Assembly (NCBI GenBank): GCA_024639165.1
Contig: JAHEIX010000002.1
Location: 124,001 to 188,000 of the forward strand
DNA: 64,000 bases
Direction: 5' to 3'
Origin: UBA7446 sp024639165
GTDB taxonomy: Bacteria > Bacteroidota > Bacteroidia > Flavobacteriales > Flavobacteriaceae
The notes under the pieces are model-generated. The model saw only the letters and a program-made list of their open reading frames with translations. It did no database searches and had not been told where the DNA came from. How positions within the stretch are numbered: position 1 is the stretch's first letter; every line of letters begins with the position of its first letter. Below, piece by piece: positions 61,231 through 64,000 of this stretch. A program made the position numbers and the translations under genes.

Positions 61231-61377
61231 ATGTTGCAAACAGGCCCTGTAAGCGCAGGAGGATTTAACGATGATGATGGAACACCGAAAGCTAAAAAGC
61301 AGGCTAAAATTATTGTTGCTGCTATTATTTTAATACTAACTGCTGCAATAGTTATATCACTTATCCTTGGAGACTAA
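61231..61377 (+). CDS. 48-residue tail-anchored-like membrane protein
   Basis: Encodes an acidic, Gly-rich N-terminus (LQTGPVSAGGFNDDDGTPKA), a KAKKQAK basic spacer and one C-terminal helix (IIVAAIILILTAAIVISLIL). A perfect -7 box (TATATTTG, 61220-61227) ends 3 nt before the ATG. The TAA overlaps the minus-strand stop of R4 (CTAA). Promoter and stop context support it as a real gene; function unknown. Confidence 0.5.
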   Translation: MLQTGPVSAGGFNDDDGTPKAKKQAKIIVAAIILILTAAIVISLILGD

Positions 61378-61400
61378 ACCATAGGCATATCTTCTTGCTT
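61375..61400 (-). repeat. Repeat R4: partial, frameshifted copy
   Basis: Keeps the terminal codons EDMPMV and TAG on the minus strand; upstream of these the frame is lost. Shares CTAA with the 48-residue gene. Confidence 0.5.
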
Positions 61401-61447
61401 TCTGACACAAATTCAGCTAACACTTTTATAGTATAGCAGCTTTAATT

Positions 61448-62419
61448 TTAAATATCTCCTTTGAGGCACCTTGTAAAAAAAGGGAAATCATCTGTAACGA
61501 CATAGTAATAAATACCTTCAGGAAATTCTGGCGTTACTCCAAAGCGTCCATTACATTGATCCAAATCTCCAAGCCCTTCCACATATTCATAATCTTGCGT
61601 AAAAGCACCCATCGAAATGGGTGTATTTGGATTGGTTGTTCCTTGACCAGGCCCACCTATGAGCGCAGTTAAAAACGCAGGTCGATTCGCATCAGGCTCA
61701 GATTTTAGCTTGTAGCTAGGGGTTAATGACTTAATTCCGCTGTTAGCATTAGTTGCATCTGAATACCCATATCTTGCATATACTGGAAACCCATCCGACG
61801 CCCATCCAACCAATGTCATGCCTTGATTATCGCCAAGAAAATCTACCAATAGTTCTGGTATTCCGTGATAATGATACGCACCATTGGGCTGAACATGCGC
61901 ATGGTTCATGTCATCGCCAAAGTCAAATGTATCATGTCCTAATGCTTCAATATTCCAGTTTCCTTGTCCTTGAGCTAAACTACATTCCCCTGCATCATTA
62001 CATCTCCCCGCTGTTGCAGGATCAAATTTGACACTATTTAAAGCATAGGCAATTGCCAAAGCAGGACCCACAACCTCCAATCCACTTTCCGAAATTATTT
62101 CAGGACAAAGCGTAAATCGCTTAGTTACATTTTGCTCTGTGATGGTATTTGGATTGTTGGAGTTTGGGAAGGTTCCCACCTCATGATTAGGAATCCCGTT
62201 TCCACTTAAAATTCTATCATCACCATCAGAAGTCCATGAATATTTGCTGTACGTATTCACTGACGTATCATCGTTATAGATTTCTTCATTAATATCGACT
62301 AAAATCCCAGCAGTAGAATAATCTCCAGAACAGTCTGTGGTATTCTGCTCTTGCGAATCTTCATTTTTACTACATGACAATACGCATACCAGAAAGAATA
62401 AGTTTAAAATGCGTTTCAT
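61448..62419 (-). CDS. YHYH-domain lipoprotein
   Basis: The 323-residue protein has a lipoprotein signal (LFFLVCVLSCSKN, Cys about 16) and the YHYH domain: DMNHAHVQPNGAYHYHGIPE (about 170-189), MTLVGWASDGFPVYARYGY (about 200-218) and a C-terminal CNGRFGVTPEFPEGIYYYVVTDDFPFFTRCL (about 289-319) with paired Cys. YHYH proteins occur in marine bacteria; the His cluster suggests metal binding, but no activity is established. It lies between repeats R4 and R5. Confidence 0.85.
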   Translation of the reverse strand: MKRILNLFFLVCVLSCSKNEDSQEQNTTDCSGDYSTAGILVDINEEIYNDDTSVNTYSKYSWTSDGDDRILSGNGIPNHEVGTFPNSNNPNTITEQNVTKRFTLCPEIISESGLEVVGPALAIAYALNSVKFDPATAGRCNDAGECSLAQGQGNWNIEALGHDTFDFGDDMNHAHVQPNGAYHYHGIPELLVDFLGDNQGMTLVGWASDGFPVYARYGYSDATNANSGIKSLTPSYKLKSEPDANRPAFLTALIGGPGQGTTNPNTPISMGAFTQDYEYVEGLGDLDQCNGRFGVTPEFPEGIYYYVVTDDFPFFTRCLKGDI

Positions 62420-62516
62420 TTAATTGTTTAATCACTTAGACCCTAATTTAACTGAAAAGTTTGATTTGTAATCAAATGTGTGTGCGGCTTTTCTCAATAA
62501 TAAGCAAAGTAGATAA

Positions 62517-62532
62517 TAACCACTACAACACA
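62517..62532 (+). repeat. Right copy of the 16-bp direct repeat
   Basis: TAACCACTACAACACA matches 57959-57974 at 14 of 16 positions in the same orientation. Confidence 0.5.
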
Positions 62533-62584
62533 TGTTTAGCGTACTAGGCAAAGAATTTATTGAAGCGTTACTAATTTAGGGAAT

Positions 62585-62603
62585 CAAATCATGGGCATAT
62601 CTT
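62585..62603 (-). repeat. Repeat R5: short remnant
   Basis: Only the terminal GATATGCCCATGATTTGA-type codons (DMPMI, stop) remain on the minus strand, preceded in frame by a stop. Weakest of the five copies. Confidence 0.35.
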
Positions 62604-62629
62604 ATTCTTCACGTTAGTTACTCTTGCCG

Positions 62630-63163
62630 CTATGGCACCTGTGACATTCCATATGCTGCTACTAAAAATAAAGCCCCTGCACCAATTAATCCACCTTTAA
62701 CTGCTTCCCATGTAGACGTTGATTTAGCACCTCGCTTGTACCCTTTCAAATAATGCTCATCATCAATAATTAATTTATTTTTTTCTGTTATTCCATCGCT
62801 GTGAGGGCTTTGTTTTGAAGTAGCATATATTAGTAAAATTGGAAGACCTCCCGTAATTAAAGAAACAGTTCCAAAAAGTAAATTTCCAGTTTTATTTTTA
62901 GCAAACCTTTTACCGTCTAGCTTTCCTAGCTTGTATTTTTCTTCTGCTGTTGGCTCTTGACCAAAAACAATACCCAACATTTCCTTGTAATTGATTGAAT
63001 GATTTTTTTCGTAAATTTTGATTTTAATGCGGTTGCTGCCGATTTTTACGATATGACCTTGAACTAAATCTCCATTTTCTAGATATATATAATCAAAAGT
63101 AGAAGCGTTAGCAAAAGTGAGCCCATGTAAAAGTATGGTTGTAAATAAAATAATTTTTTTCAT
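62630..63163 (-). CDS. Secreted or envelope protein of unknown function
   Basis: The 177-residue protein has a signal peptide (about 1-20) and a small beta-rich domain (YIYLENGDLVQGHIVKIGSN, about 25-44, reminiscent of SH3/Sm-like barrels). Two hydrophobic segments follow (about 96-115 and 153-174, the second Gly/Ala-rich). Such proteins are common Bacteroidota hypotheticals. Single gene; TAACTTTA about 25 nt upstream may be its -7 box. Confidence 0.65.
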   Translation of the reverse strand: MKKIILFTTILLHGLTFANASTFDYIYLENGDLVQGHIVKIGSNRIKIKIYEKNHSINYKEMLGIVFGQEPTAEEKYKLGKLDGKRFAKNKTGNLLFGTVSLITGGLPILLIYATSKQSPHSDGITEKNKLIIDDEHYLKGYKRGAKSTSTWEAVKGGLIGAGALFLVAAYGMSQVP

Positions 63164-63255
63164 TGTGTTTTGCTTGATTAGTTTCTAAAGTTAACACATT
63201 TATGCTATGCCCTATTCTTTAGTTCTAGAACTCTATCCTCTTAAATGAAAGATTT

Positions 63256-63999
63256 TTAATTGCGCACCCTTGTGGCCTCTTCAAGTAGCGTATTTTTGAT
63301 GTTTTCCACAGCTTCTGAAGGATTATTAAGCAAGTTGGTATTCTCATAAGCATCATTGCTTAAGTTATAAAGCAGTTCCGTTCCATCAGCTTCTATAATG
63401 AGCTTATATTGGTCATTTCTAACGGCATAACTCACAGCACCATTAAGTGATTTTTCTGCATATGCATATGTCCTTTTAGGAGCATTGGCTTCCCTAAGCA
63501 TCGAATAGAAACTTTTGCTATTGTGCTTTTCTGTTATTTCACTACCCGCCATTTGGGCTATGGTGGTAAAAAGATCGGTAGACTGTATGAGCGCTGCTTC
63601 ACGTATTCCTTTTCTGCTCACTCCAGCCCCGGCAATTATCAAAGGAACGTTAATCCCCCCTTGATGGATACTCCCTTTTGCTCTGCGGAGGCGATAAGGC
63701 GTTTGAATAACTTGACTAGGCGTCCCGTTGTCGCCTAAAAAAATGACAAGGGTGTTTTCTAGACCATCTGGAATGGCTGCAATTACCCGCCCAAGCTCTT
63801 GATCCAATGCTTCAATGGCAGAAAAATAATAAGGCAAGGGGTTTGCGGCTATACTGGCATCATCTGAAGGCAAGCTTCCTTGTTTATGCAAGTCAGCAGG
63901 CGCAAGGTGAAAGGGCGTGTGCGGGGCGTTATAAGCCAACCACAAAAACCATGGTTTTTCACGACTGCTAATCCAATCAATTGCTGCATCGGAAAATGC
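63256..63999 (-). CDS. Sulfatase, C-terminal part (cut by window end)
   Basis: The frame runs out of the window on the right, so the N-terminal half with the formylglycine Cys motif is not seen. The visible 247 residues have the sulfatase patterns PWFLWLAYNAPHTPFHLAP, ENTLVIFLGDNGTPS (about 85-99) and KGSIHQGGINVPLIIAG (about 108-124), and end in a strand-rich C-terminal subdomain. It would remove sulfate from a polysaccharide or other sulfated compound; which one cannot be told. Confidence 0.92.
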   Translation of the reverse strand, partial: AFSDAAIDWISSREKPWFLWLAYNAPHTPFHLAPADLHKQGSLPSDDASIAANPLPYYFSAIEALDQELGRVIAAIPDGLENTLVIFLGDNGTPSQVIQTPYRLRRAKGSIHQGGINVPLIIAGAGVSRKGIREAALIQSTDLFTTIAQMAGSEITEKHNSKSFYSMLREANAPKRTYAYAEKSLNGAVSYAVRNDQYKLIIEADGTELLYNLSNDAYENTNLLNNPSEAVENIKNTLLEEATRVRN

Positions 64000-64000
64000 T

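Larger units (their letters stand above)
62420..62629. other. Intergenic region with hairpin and right boundary repeat
   Basis: It holds a 7-bp perfect hairpin (TTTGATT-TGT-AATCAAA, about 62460-62476), a stretch GCGGCTTTTCTCAATAATAA, the right 16-bp direct repeat (62517-62532) and the small R5 remnant. No coding frame. Confidence 0.5.

Noticed and set aside
59113..61400. Integron attC array
   Set aside because: The boundary repeats look like conserved coding C-termini rather than imperfect palindromes with RYYYAAC/GTTRRRY cores, and no IntI-type integrase is present in the window.

Overview
The window is a chromosomal segment of a Bacteroidota bacterium, most likely a marine Flavobacteriaceae. 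The evidence is a complete Bat aerotolerance operon, TonB-dependent uptake, a lycopene cyclase, promoters of the Bacteroidota type (TTTG / TAnnTTTG instead of -35/-10), and starts without Shine-Dalgarno sequences. It is densely packed core genome from 1 to about 57.8 kb. An AT-rich accessory patch of small, mostly unrecognised genes and gene remnants follows a tRNA-Asn gene (57.9-63.2 kb), and the window ends in a truncated sulfatase.

Layout. 1-7.5 kb: aerotolerance operon (DUF58 protein, a two-TM protein, BatA, BatB, BatC, BatD, BatE), read rightward with overlapping stops and starts. 7.5-12.6 kb: cvpA-like, pheS, gpsA, a small membrane protein, a 3'-5' exonuclease and a serine hydrolase. 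12.6-21 kb: a nearly complete heme cluster. hemA-C-D-E-F-B runs leftward; an AraC regulator, hemH and hemJ run rightward; only hemL is absent. 21-31.1 kb: sensor kinase, plsC, bacilliredoxin, methyltransferase, TerB/DnaJ protein, HupE-like protein, dCMP deaminase, MarC, DUF3109, and a eukaryote-like class Ia ribonucleotide reductase (nrdB-nrdA). 31.2-39.5 kb: a probable phosphate block with a PiT transporter carrying a PhoU-like tail, an OprP-type porin, a small YwqK-like protein, and a beta-helix lipoprotein next to a TonB receptor. Pho-box-like direct repeats with 11-bp spacing lie between these genes. 39.6-50.1 kb: dgt, tadA, aspS and a TetR-TolC-adaptor-RND efflux operon. 50.2-57.8 kb: prenyl synthase and lycopene cyclase, ZIP transporter, FeoA-FeoB with a 38-residue Cys-rich companion, SCO1 and RseP.

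57.9-63.2 kb: tRNA-Asn is followed by a 16-bp sequence that recurs, with two mismatches, at 62.5 kb. Between the copies lie a truncated BspA-like gene, a frameshifted RHH-like gene, two copies of a 25-codon micro-ORF, small membrane proteins and secreted hypotheticals. These are punctuated by up to five copies of a roughly 60-bp sequence. Read on the minus strand, the three full copies encode the same protein C-terminus with mainly synonymous changes. Three copies share their stop codon with the plus-strand gene before them. This cassette-like array is the best candidate for something undescribed.

Two genome-wide habits are also visible. At least 13 genes have a TAnnTTTG-like -7 box ending only 3-5 nt before the start codon, which predicts leaderless or near-leaderless mRNAs. 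Many convergent gene pairs overlap by exactly 4 nt, so one tetranucleotide supplies both stop codons.
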